A stretch of DNA of 10,193 nucleotides, taken from Caryophanales bacterium (lineage in GTDB: Bacteria > Bacillota_I > Bacilli_A > RF39 > UBA660). The first letter of the stretch is position 1; every line of letters starts with the position of its first letter. Positions 1-5,162 of the stretch are shown in pieces. Both the position numbers and the translations under genes were made by a program. The notes below the pieces were generated by a model, which was given only the letters and a program-made list of their open reading frames with translations, made no database searches and was not told the origin of the DNA. The stretch spans positions 1 to 10,193 of the forward strand of contig JAEEKO010000046.1 of NCBI GenBank assembly GCA_016282415.1, written 5' to 3'.

Positions 1-121
1 CGAAAATGAATTAGTATTTGGTAAAACAGTTACTGGAACTGAGTTAAGTACTCCAGAACCATTATTTGTTCGAATTGATAAAGAAGCTAAATTAAAAGAA
101 ATTGAAGAAGCTAATAACTAG
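1..121 (+). CDS. metG: Methionyl-tRNA synthetase, C-terminal fragment (5' end outside window)
   Basis: Only the last 39 codons and a TAG stop are present, read in the frame that starts at base 2. The tail contains a TELSTPEPLFVRID segment followed by a charged end. This resembles the link after the anticodon-binding domain of bacterial MetG proteins, where a 'PxPLFPRID'-type motif is common. The enzyme charges tRNA-Met in the cytosol. This form appears to end soon after the motif, with no room for a fused C-terminal tRNA-binding domain. The context supports the call, because metS lies immediately upstream of tatD (yabD) in Bacillus subtilis and tatD follows here after two small inserted genes. 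The stop codon lies inside the terminator stem. Identification rests on a short tail plus synteny, so it is probable rather than certain. Confidence 0.72.
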   Translation, partial: ENELVFGKTVTGTELSTPEPLFVRIDKEAKLKEIEEANN

Positions 122-131
122 CTTCTTTTTT
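107..131 (+). terminator. Rho-independent terminator of metG
   Basis: Perfect 7-bp stem GAAGCTA/TAGCTTC with a 5-nt loop (114-118), then six Ts (126-131). The TAG stop of metG forms the start of the right arm, so the hairpin overlaps the end of the coding sequence. Confidence 0.88.
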
Positions 132-132
132 A

Positions 133-141
133 TGTTATAAT
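133..141 (+). promoter_or_regulatory. Extended -10 promoter for the 54-codon gene
   Basis: TG-T-TATAAT lies four bases after the metG terminator T-tract. The position of a -35 box is occupied by the terminator hairpin and has no TTGACA-like sequence, so this would be an extended -10 SigA promoter. The start codon at 158 is 16 nt past the -10, and the GGTGA ribosome-binding site falls at the very 5' end of the predicted transcript. Confidence 0.65.
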
Positions 142-157
142 TTAACTGGTGATATAA

Positions 158-322
158 ATGATTAGTTATGAAAAATTTAAAAGTATATTTGATAAATTAA
201 ATGGTGAACCAGAAGTTACTTTTGTATATAGTACTGGTGAAAAATACTTTTTGACACCTTTTGATTCTGATAATCCTGCTGTATTAGCAAAAAGAGTTAA
301 TAAAGATAACAATGTAAAGTAG
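158..322 (+). CDS. Small hypothetical protein, 54 residues
   Basis: ATG at 158 is preceded by GGTGA at 148-152 with suitable spacing, and the frame stays open to TAG at 320-322. The product is soluble-looking and charged, with an amphipathic N-terminus (YEKFKSIFDKLNG), a central beta-like segment (EVTFVYSTGEKYFLTP) and a DNPAVLAKRV tail. There is no signal peptide, membrane segment or cysteine. I do not recognise the family. The gene is its own transcription unit: an extended -10 promoter lies directly upstream and a perfect 11-bp terminator starts one base after its stop. That framing, plus the ribosome-binding site and codon usage like its neighbours, supports a real gene despite its size. 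It sits between metG and tatD, which are adjacent in B. subtilis, so it is an insertion or lineage-specific gene. Confidence 0.7.
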   Translation: MISYEKFKSIFDKLNGEPEVTFVYSTGEKYFLTPFDSDNPAVLAKRVNKDNNVK

Positions 323-353
323 AGAATCAAACTGATTAGTTTGATTCTTTTTT
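323..353 (+). terminator. Rho-independent terminator of the 54-codon gene
   Basis: Perfect 11-bp inverted repeat, AGAATCAAACT (323-333) against AGTTTGATTCT (338-348), with a GATT loop and a T-run to 353. It begins immediately after the TAG stop. Confidence 0.93.
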
Positions 354-354
354 A

Positions 355-363
355 TGTTATGAT
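355..363 (+). promoter_or_regulatory. Extended -10 promoter for the acetyltransferase-tatD unit
   Basis: TG-T-TATGAT lies four bases after the preceding T-tract, the same geometry as the element at 133-141. No -35 box is visible, as that region is the terminator stem. ATG at 381 lies 17 nt beyond, matching the other short-leader units in this window. Confidence 0.6.
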
Positions 364-380
364 AATAATGAGGTATGAAT

Positions 381-986
381 ATGGAAAAATTTTATTTTGA
401 AAAACCATCGTTAACAAGAAAAGAAGAAGCAATTGAATATTTAAACGAACATGTTAAATATAATTCTGAGATTAATGGTCATGGTGGACTTAAGAAAATG
501 TTATCTGATTCTAGTTATACTTATGAAAAATGGTTAGAAAATTTAGTATTAATTCAAGATAAGGAATATGCTGAATCAATTAATTGGGTACCATCAAGTA
601 CTTTCTTTACGATTCGCAAGAGTGATAATAAAATTGTGGGTATGGTTAATATTAGACATTATCTTAATGATCATTTAAAAAAAATTAGCGGTCATATCGG
701 GTATGGTATCAGACCAACGGAACGAAGAAAAGGGTATGCTAAGATTCAATTATATATGGCATTGTTAGAAGCCCAAAAGTTAGGGTTAGATAAGGTAATG
801 ATCGATTGTATTGTATCCAACGTTGCTTCAGAAAAAACGATACAAGCATTAGGTGGGGTTTTTGGTGAGCAAGTTTATGATGAAGTAAATGATTATACTT
901 TAAATAATTACTGGCTTAATGTTGATGAATGCATTAATAAATATAAAGATATATATGAACAATATATTTATCGAGGTGATGAATAA
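381..986 (+). CDS. GNAT-family N-acetyltransferase
   Basis: Predicted acetyl-CoA-dependent acetyltransferase of the GNAT fold, about 201 residues, substrate unknown. The acetyl-CoA-binding motif A is clear: a beta-strand GHIGYGI followed by RPTERRKGYA, which fits R/Q-x-x-G-x-A at about residues 115-120. The following helix and the segment IDCIVSNVASEKTIQALGG match the usual GNAT motif B 'N..S..i..k.GF' region. A long N-terminal portion precedes it, as in the RimL-like and COG3981-type predicted acetyltransferases. An in-frame ATG lies six bases upstream at 375, but GAGGT at 370-374 is ideally spaced for 381 and too close for 375, so I chose 381. The TAA stop overlaps the tatD start by one base (TAATG), implying a co-transcribed, translationally coupled pair. 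It is not part of the B. subtilis order here. Confidence 0.87.
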   Translation: MEKFYFEKPSLTRKEEAIEYLNEHVKYNSEINGHGGLKKMLSDSSYTYEKWLENLVLIQDKEYAESINWVPSSTFFTIRKSDNKIVGMVNIRHYLNDHLKKISGHIGYGIRPTERRKGYAKIQLYMALLEAQKLGLDKVMIDCIVSNVASEKTIQALGGVFGEQVYDEVNDYTLNNYWLNVDECINKYKDIYEQYIYRGDE

Positions 987-1723
987 TGTTTACTGATACT
1001 CATTGTCATATTTATCAAGAATACTATGATAATATAGATGAAATATATAATAATGCTATTAATAATAATGTTAATCGTTTTATTGTATGTGGTTGTTCCA
1101 AAAAGGATAATGATGAGGTTTTAGCTATTAAACGCAATGATGTTTATAAAGTAATTGGATTTCATCCGGATCAAGCATCAATTTATCAAGACTCTGATAT
1201 TGAAGAATTAAGACAATATAAAAATCAAATAATTGCAATTGGTGAAATTGGGTTAGATTATTATTATGGCAAAGATGATATTGATAAGCAAAAAGAATTG
1301 TTTAGGAAACAACTAAAACTTGCGGAAGAATTAAACTTGCCAGTGGTAATTCATAGTCGTGATGCGGTAATGGATACTATGAACATTTTAAAAGAATATG
1401 ATGTTCAGGGTGTTATTCATTCTTTTAGTGGTAGTTTAGAAGTTGCTAAAGAATATATTAAGATGGGTTTTATTCTAGGAATTAATGGAGTTATTACTTT
1501 TAAGAATTGTAATTTAAAAGAAGTAATTAAAGAAATTGGTGTTGATCATATTATCTTTGAAACGGATTCACCATATTTAACTCCAGTACCATATCGTGGT
1601 GAAAAAAATGAACCGGCACATATATATGATATAGCCAAATTTGTAAGTGAATTATGTAATATTGATATGAAAAAATTATCAGAAATTACCAATAAAAATA
1701 TCAATAGAATTTTTGACATTTAA
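986..1723 (+). CDS. tatD: TatD-family metal-dependent DNase
   Basis: A 245-residue TIM-barrel metallohydrolase of the TatD/YcfH (B. subtilis YabD) family. These are cytosolic two-metal deoxyribonucleases linked to DNA repair and nucleic-acid turnover; YcfH-type members have also been linked to D-aminoacyl-tRNA or lipoprotein processing. All family metal ligands are visible: DTHCH at the N-terminus (H6, H8), GEIGLDYY (E87), VIHSRDA (H123), VIHSFSG (H145) and ETDSPYLTP (D194). The tail PVPYRGEKNEP is also typical. Length is normal for the family. The ATG overlaps the acetyltransferase stop by one base and has no strong ribosome-binding site of its own, so coupling is likely. The position between metG and a YabE-like gene matches B. 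subtilis metS-yabD-yabE. A consensus promoter for the next gene is embedded in its last codons. Confidence 0.97.
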   Translation: MFTDTHCHIYQEYYDNIDEIYNNAINNNVNRFIVCGCSKKDNDEVLAIKRNDVYKVIGFHPDQASIYQDSDIEELRQYKNQIIAIGEIGLDYYYGKDDIDKQKELFRKQLKLAEELNLPVVIHSRDAVMDTMNILKEYDVQGVIHSFSGSLEVAKEYIKMGFILGINGVITFKNCNLKEVIKEIGVDHIIFETDSPYLTPVPYRGEKNEPAHIYDIAKFVSELCNIDMKKLSEITNKNINRIFDI

Positions 1724-1741
1724 CCCGTAATAAGGTATAAT
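1713..1741 (+). promoter_or_regulatory. Perfect-consensus SigA promoter for the 3D-domain gene
   Basis: TTGACA (1713-1718) and TATAAT (1736-1741) are separated by exactly 17 bases, an exact match to the vegetative consensus. The -35 lies inside the last codons of tatD. It is the only promoter in the window with both boxes perfect. It should drive the 3D-domain gene and probably rsmA. Confidence 0.88.
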
Positions 1742-1766
1742 AAATATTGATGTTGAGGTGGTTTTT

Positions 1767-2315
1767 ATGCCAAAATCAATAAAAAGGGTTTATCAAATTG
1801 TATTAGTAATTTTTGCTATTGTTTTAACTGTTTCTGTAAATGGTTCTTCTAAGAAAATTTACTTACAAGCCCAAAATGAAACAGTAACAAATACTGTTGA
1901 TTTAAATATGATGGCAATGAAATTACAAGAAGATATTCGTAATGATATTTATAGTGCTAAAGATACATATGTTGGTCATTTAACCGGATATACTGCTGAT
2001 TGTCCACTTTGTACTGGTCATTTAGCTTGTTTAAGTAATTATGATGTATTACATGGTGAGGAGTATTATCCTGATAAGACTTACGGAAGAGTAAGAATTG
2101 TTGCTTCTTCTAAGAATTTACCATGTGGAACTATTGTAAGATTTAATAAGAAGAGTATTTCTGAGGAACCAATTATTGCTATTGTTCTAGATCGTGGTGT
2201 TCTTGGTACGGCGTTAGATTTATTAACAAATAGTAATGAATATGCGAATACTTATATTGGTAGAAGTACTGTTGAATATGATGTTTTAAGAGAAAGTTGG
2301 GGAAATAAAGAATAG
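1767..2315 (+). CDS. Membrane-anchored or secreted 3D-domain cell-wall protein (reduced YabE-like)
   Basis: A 182-residue protein with a short basic N-terminus, one hydrophobic segment (about residues 8-25: signal peptide or anchor), a roughly 40-residue linker, and a C-terminal 3D (double-psi beta-barrel) domain from about residue 68. This is the fold of Rpf/YocH/YabE-type peptidoglycan hydrolases. Visible domain motifs are HLTGYTADCP, YGRVRIVASSKNLPCGTIVRF, IAIVLDRG (D142) and TALDLL (D151). The usual first Asp ('AVDP') is replaced by Ser in VASSKNLP. Four cysteines (79, 82, 88, 120) lie in the domain. B. subtilis YabE sits at this locus but carries DUF348 and G5 domains that are absent here. 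ATG 1767 has GAGGTGG at ideal spacing; the GTG at 1758 lies within that site and was rejected. Enzymatic activity is uncertain because of the missing Asp. Confidence 0.85.
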   Translation: MPKSIKRVYQIVLVIFAIVLTVSVNGSSKKIYLQAQNETVTNTVDLNMMAMKLQEDIRNDIYSAKDTYVGHLTGYTADCPLCTGHLACLSNYDVLHGEEYYPDKTYGRVRIVASSKNLPCGTIVRFNKKSISEEPIIAIVLDRGVLGTALDLLTNSNEYANTYIGRSTVEYDVLRESWGNKE

Positions 2316-2330
2316 TTTAACTATTCTTTT
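2307..2330 (+). terminator. Weak hairpin between the 3D-domain gene and rsmA
   Basis: Perfect 9-bp stem AAAGAATAG/CTATTCTTT with a TTTAA loop (2316-2320), overlapping the TAG stop. Only one T follows the stem before the rsmA start region, so it is either a weak attenuating terminator or a structure affecting rsmA translation. Confidence 0.5.
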
Positions 2331-2331
2331 A

Positions 2332-3114
2332 ATGTTTATGGAGAAATTTATTGCAAAGAAAAAATTTGGTCAAAACTTTTTAACTAATTCAGCAATTATT
2401 GATAATATTGTAAATAGTGCAAATGTTAATAGTGATGACTTAATAATTGAGATTGGTCCTGGTAAGGGAGCATTAACTTCAAAGTTAGTGAAGAAAGGGT
2501 GCCAAGTTTTAGCATTTGAAATTGATACTGATACTAAACCTTATTTAGAACAAATTGCTAGTGATAATTTATCAATTATTTTTGGTAATTTCTTAGATGC
2601 TGATTTAAAGGAAGTATTAAGTAATTATCAATTTAATAATTTATATATAATTGCAAATTTACCATATTACATCACAACACCAATTATAACTAAAATAATT
2701 GCTAGTGAAATTAATCCTAAACAATTAACATTAATGGTTCAAAAGGAAGTAGCTGATCGTTTTTGTGCTGAACCAGGAAATAAAGAGTATGGTTATTTTA
2801 CTGTTAAATTAAATTATTTTTTTAACATTCGTAAATTATGTAGTGTTAAGAGGCAGTACTTTTCACCACAACCTAATGTGGATAGTGCAGTAGTTGTTTT
2901 TGAAAATAAGGATTATGATAAAACTTTATATAAAAAATTTGATGAGTTAATAACAAAAGCATTTAGAATGAAACGAAAAACATTAAAAAACAATTTGGGA
3001 AGCGATTTATTTAATAAGTTATTACCAGAATTAATGAATAATGGTTATGGTAGTGACGTTCGTGCTGAACAAATTAATTTAGAAACTTATATTAAATTAG
3101 CTAAGTTACTATAA
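2332..3114 (+). CDS. rsmA: 16S rRNA dimethyladenosine transferase
   Basis: KsgA/RsmA uses S-adenosylmethionine to dimethylate two adjacent adenosines in helix 45 of 16S rRNA late in small-subunit assembly. Motifs are diagnostic: KKFGQNFL near the start, SAM motif I EIGPGKGALT (about residues 40-49), acidic motif II (FEID, E63), catalytic motif IV NLPYY (109-113), MVQKEVADR, YFSPQPNVDSAVV, and the C-terminal RKTLKNNL and RAEQ elements. At 260 residues it is slightly shorter than B. subtilis KsgA because the N-terminal extension before GQNFL is trimmed. No Shine-Dalgarno sequence precedes ATG 2332 or ATG 2338, so the exact start is uncertain. Upstream lies the 3D gene where B. subtilis has rnmV in between; rnmV is absent here. 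yabG follows, as in Bacillus. Confidence 0.97.
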   Translation: MFMEKFIAKKKFGQNFLTNSAIIDNIVNSANVNSDDLIIEIGPGKGALTSKLVKKGCQVLAFEIDTDTKPYLEQIASDNLSIIFGNFLDADLKEVLSNYQFNNLYIIANLPYYITTPIITKIIASEINPKQLTLMVQKEVADRFCAEPGNKEYGYFTVKLNYFFNIRKLCSVKRQYFSPQPNVDSAVVVFENKDYDKTLYKKFDELITKAFRMKRKTLKNNLGSDLFNKLLPELMNNGYGSDVRAEQINLETYIKLAKLL

Positions 3115-3138
3115 AGATGCATATAATGCATCTTTTTT
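3114..3138 (+). terminator. Rho-independent terminator of rsmA
   Basis: Perfect 9-bp stem AAGATGCAT/ATGCATCTT with an ATA loop (3123-3125), then Ts to 3138. The left arm starts on the last base of the TAA stop. Confidence 0.92.
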
Positions 3139-3146
3139 CATATGAT
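3121..3146 (+). promoter_or_regulatory. Candidate mother-cell sigma (SigE/SigK-type) promoter for yabG-veg
   Basis: CATATGAT (3139-3146) fits the CATAnnnT -10 signature of mother-cell sigma factors. An ATA at 3121-3123 lies at near-SigE spacing (13 rather than 14 intervening bases after ATAnn). It starts directly after the rsmA T-tract. The start codon is 15 nt past it. TATGAT within it could also be read as a SigA -10, and a TATAAT lies in the terminator loop (3122-3127), so the sigma assignment is inference. Confidence 0.45.
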
Positions 3147-3161
3147 TTAATGGTGGAATAA

Positions 3162-3929
3162 ATGAAATATAAAAAAGGTGATTTAGTAACTAGAATTAGC
3201 CATGGTCATGATATTATTTTTAAAGTTATTAATATAGTTGATAATAAATACATATTAAAAGGAATTGAAATCAGGTTATATGCTGATGCTAATGAAGAAG
3301 ATTTAAATCTATATAATCAAAAGGTTAAATATGACAAAGGAATTTCAATACGTGATGAACGTTCTAAAGATGATTTTTTTTATATGCCACCAAGAATATT
3401 ACAACTCGATGGTGATTCTGAATTCTTAAAAAGATGTTTAAATTATTACCAAGATAATAATGTTTATGCTGTTGGTAAAAAAATAAAAGAAGATAACATG
3501 GGTTACCATGTCGTTAATCTATTAAAAAAATATCAACCCAATATTTTAGTAATTTCTGGACATGATTCTTATAATAAAAAAGCTAATGATACTACAAATA
3601 TTAAGAATTATAAGAATAGTATTCATTTTATTAATGCTGTTAAAGAAGCAAGAAAATATGAAAGTGATCATAACAAGTTAATTATCATAGCTGGAGCCTG
3701 CCAAAGTGATTATGAAGACTTAATTAAAGCAGGTGCTGATTTTGCATCAAGTCCAAAACGGATTAATATTCATGCATTAGATCCAGCGATTATTGCAACG
3801 ACGTTATCATTAACCAAAAGAACGGAAGTTGTTAACCTGATTGAACTATTAAATAAAACCAAATATGGACCGGATGGAATTGGTGGTATTGAATGTAATG
3901 GATTAATGTATGTTGGTTATCCTAGATAG
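3162..3929 (+). CDS. yabG: Sporulation-specific cysteine protease YabG
   Basis: YabG (peptidase family U57) processes spore coat and cortex-related proteins during late sporulation in the mother cell. The N-terminus KYKKGDLVTRISHGHDIIFKV and the EIRLYAD segment match the family start. The protease core shows NILVISGHDSY (H134) and IIIAGACQSDYEDLI (C180). I take this His/Cys pair as the catalytic candidates known from the family. The conserved end LDPAIIATTLSLTKR ... YGPDGIGGIECNG is also present. At 255 residues it is shorter than the Bacillus protein, mainly in the N-terminal half. ATG 3162 follows GGTGG at 3152-3156. veg starts eight bases after its stop, so the two are co-transcribed, as in the B. 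subtilis order ksgA-yabG-veg. Its presence is strong evidence for an endospore-forming ancestry. Confidence 0.95.
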   Translation: MKYKKGDLVTRISHGHDIIFKVINIVDNKYILKGIEIRLYADANEEDLNLYNQKVKYDKGISIRDERSKDDFFYMPPRILQLDGDSEFLKRCLNYYQDNNVYAVGKKIKEDNMGYHVVNLLKKYQPNILVISGHDSYNKKANDTTNIKNYKNSIHFINAVKEARKYESDHNKLIIIAGACQSDYEDLIKAGADFASSPKRINIHALDPAIIATTLSLTKRTEVVNLIELLNKTKYGPDGIGGIECNGLMYVGYPR

Positions 3930-3936
3930 GAGTTAA

Positions 3937-4149
3937 ATGAATTTAGATTTAATTAAAAATGAAATAAATAGTCATCTTAATGATGATGTTTATGTATATG
4001 TTAGTGCGTTACGTAATAAATCATATAGTTTTAAGGGTAAAATAACAAAGACGTATCCCAATATCTTTATAGTAACAAATAGTGAACTTGAGAAGGCGAT
4101 TAGCTATTCTGATATTGCATCACAAGATGTTAAAATAACGTATATATAG
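3937..4149 (+). CDS. veg: Veg family protein (DUF1021)
   Basis: A 70-residue small beta-rich protein of the Veg family. In B. subtilis, Veg is highly expressed and has been linked to biofilm regulation and to germination or outgrowth; its biochemical role is unclear. Family landmarks are the GKITKTYPNIFIV segment (Bacillus: G-x-L-x-E-TYPSVFVI) and the C-terminal ISYSDIASQDVKITYI (Bacillus: SYSYADILTETVEL). It lacks the basic GRRK patch seen in the Bacillus protein; ALRNKSYSF sits in its place. AGGAG overlapping the yabG stop (3928-3932) precedes ATG 3937. Position directly after yabG is diagnostic. In B. subtilis veg has a very strong own promoter; none is visible here, so it appears to depend on the yabG promoter, which is notable if that one is sporulation-specific. 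Confidence 0.9.
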   Translation: MNLDLIKNEINSHLNDDVYVYVSALRNKSYSFKGKITKTYPNIFIVTNSELEKAISYSDIASQDVKITYI

Positions 4150-4152
4150 CGA

Positions 4153-4180
4153 TTTTTATTGCATATTAATAAAAACTATT
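4153..4180 (+). terminator. Possible weak AT-only terminator after veg
   Basis: Perfect 8-bp repeat TTTTTATT (4153-4160) and AATAAAAA (4168-4175) with a GCATATT loop, followed only by CTATTTT. There are no GC pairs in the stem and the T-tract is short, so any termination would be weak. Confidence 0.35.
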
Positions 4181-4187
4181 TTAAAAT
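4159..4187 (+). promoter_or_regulatory. Probable SigA promoter for spoVG
   Basis: TTGCAT (4159-4164) and TAAAAT (4182-4187) are separated by 17 bases. The -35 overlaps the loop of the weak hairpin after veg. I saw no SigH-like GAAT element, although spoVG in B. subtilis is SigH-controlled. The leader to ATG 4224 would be about 28 nt, longer than for neighbouring units. Confidence 0.55.
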
Positions 4188-4223
4188 TAAATTAAGTTAG
4201 TAAACTTTAGAAGGAGAGAACAT

Positions 4224-4502
4224 ATGCAAATTACATCTGTAAGCGTACGTAAAGTTGAAAAAGAAGGATCTCGCATGAAAGGAAAAGCTTCTGTAGTAAT
4301 CGATGATTCATTCGCCGTACATGATATTAGAATCATTGAAGGAGATAATGGTTTATTTATCGCTATGCCTAGTAAGAAAACTGCTACAGGACAATACAGA
4401 GATATAGCTCATCCTATTAATGCTGATGCTCGTAAATTATTCCAAGATGCTATAATTGAAGAATATAACAATACTGATTTAGTAACTGATGATGCTGAAT
4501 AA
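4224..4502 (+). CDS. spoVG: Septation / RNA-binding regulator SpoVG
   Basis: A 92-residue SpoVG, a small nucleic-acid-binding regulator that affects septum placement, capsule and stress genes in Firmicutes and spore cortex formation in Bacillus. It matches across its length: MQITSVSVRKVEKEGSRMKGKASVVIDDSFAVHDIR in overlapping segments, the LFIAMPSKKT loop, YRDIAHPINADAR, and an acidic tail ending DDAE. It carries the best-looking translation signal here, AAGGAGAG at 4211-4218 with seven bases after AAGGAG, suggesting high expression. It forms a single-gene unit with its own promoter and strong terminator. In B. subtilis several genes separate veg from spoVG (sspF, ispE, purR, yabJ); here they are adjacent, so the locus is compacted. 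Confidence 0.98.
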   Translation: MQITSVSVRKVEKEGSRMKGKASVVIDDSFAVHDIRIIEGDNGLFIAMPSKKTATGQYRDIAHPINADARKLFQDAIIEEYNNTDLVTDDAE

Positions 4503-4530
4503 AAAAGATGTATAGAATACATCTTTTTTT
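4501..4530 (+). terminator. Rho-independent terminator of spoVG, A-tract/T-tract symmetrical
   Basis: Stem GATGTAT (4507-4513) and ATACATC (4517-4523) with an AGA loop. It is preceded by six As and followed by seven Ts, giving up to 13 paired bases. The stop codon is part of the A-tract. Confidence 0.93.
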
Positions 4531-4538
4531 CATATTAT
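4512..4538 (+). promoter_or_regulatory. Candidate SigE-type promoter for yabP-yabQ-divIC
   Basis: ATAGA (4512-4516), then exactly 14 bases, then CATATTAT (4531-4538). This fits the SigE layout ATAnn-N14-CATAnnnT. The -35-like ATA lies in the spoVG terminator hairpin and the -10 directly follows its T-tract. ATG 4555 is 16 nt past the -10. yabP and yabQ are SigE-dependent in B. subtilis, which fits. A SigA reading as TATTAT is possible but weaker. Confidence 0.5.
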
Positions 4539-4554
4539 TCTTTAGGAGGATAAT

Positions 4555-4830
4555 ATGGATAACAATTTAGTCGGATCACATGAATTAAAAATTACTGATC
4601 GTAAAAGCATTATATTAACAGGGATTAAAAAAATAATTAGTTTTAATAGTACAGAATTTATTATGGATAGTAACTTGGGTACTATTGAATTAAAAGGTAA
4701 TAATTTAGAATTAAATAAACTTGATACTAATTTAGGTAACGTAAATATTAAAGGAACAATTAATAGTTTAAATTATCTAGTAAGAGAGAAAAGTAAAGAA
4801 GAAAGTATCCTAAGTAAATTATTTAAATAA
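4555..4830 (+). CDS. yabP: Sporulation protein YabP
   Basis: A 91-residue YabP/YqfC-family protein. In B. subtilis it is made in the mother cell and tied to spore formation together with YabQ. The sequence tracks the family: HELKITDRKSIILTGIKKIISFNSTEFIMDSNLG, then a repeated beta pattern (TIELKGNNLELNKLDTNLG, NVNIKGTINSLNYL), ending in the family-typical SILSKLFK. There is no membrane segment. AGGAGG (4544-4549) is five bases before ATG 4555. The stop overlaps the yabQ start by one base, so the pair is translationally coupled. The order yabP-yabQ-divIC is identical to B. subtilis, which makes the call secure; the upstream partners yabM-yabO are absent. Confidence 0.95.
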   Translation: MDNNLVGSHELKITDRKSIILTGIKKIISFNSTEFIMDSNLGTIELKGNNLELNKLDTNLGNVNIKGTINSLNYLVREKSKEESILSKLFK

Positions 4831-5147
4831 TGAGCATTAATCTACAAATCAAAGCTTTATTATTTGCATTTTTATATGGAATAATTTTAAGTATTATTAG
4901 AAATATTTTCTTTAATAAGGAAACTTTCTTTAATTATTTATTTAGTATGTTACTAATTATTGCTTTAAGTATTATTTATAATTATGTATTATTTAAGATT
5001 TGTTATAATCAAGATTCACTATATATTATCTTAACTACCTTTATCAGTTATTTTATTTTTAATAATTTGACAAATTCGATAATAAATTATGTCAAAAAAG
5101 TGCTAGGTTCTTGTAAAAGTAAAATTAAAATGCTATATTTTAAGTAA
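4830..5147 (+). CDS. yabQ: Spore cortex membrane protein YabQ (short form)
   Basis: A 105-residue, mostly hydrophobic protein with three predicted membrane segments, roughly residues 6-27, 33-58 and 62-86, and a basic C-terminus (KKVLGSCKSKIK). B. subtilis YabQ is a membrane protein of the outer forespore membrane needed for cortex formation and is about twice as long, so this would be a minimal version lacking its C-terminal part. The N-terminal pattern (LQIKALLFAFLYGIILSIIRN) resembles the family start, with a first helix followed by a basic turn. The start ATG overlaps the yabP stop (TAATG) and there is no separate ribosome-binding site. Identification leans on its position between yabP and divIC plus topology, so it is likely but less secure than its neighbours. 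Confidence 0.82.
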   Translation: MSINLQIKALLFAFLYGIILSIIRNIFFNKETFFNYLFSMLLIIALSIIYNYVLFKICYNQDSLYIILTTFISYFIFNNLTNSIINYVKKVLGSCKSKIKMLYFK

Positions 5148-5162
5148 TAATAGGTGGTTGCT

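Noticed and set aside
1758..1766. GTG start extending the 3D-domain protein by three residues
   Set aside because: The GTG is part of the GAGGTGG ribosome-binding site that serves ATG 1767.
3122..3127. TATAAT in the loop and stem of the rsmA terminator as the yabG promoter
   Set aside because: It sits inside a palindrome that explains the bases, has no -35, and would give a leader longer than that of the other terminator-linked units. I could not exclude it fully and noted it in the promoter entry.
5154..5162. GTG start extending DivIC by three residues
   Set aside because: The GTG is inside AGGTGG, the ribosome-binding site for ATG 5163.
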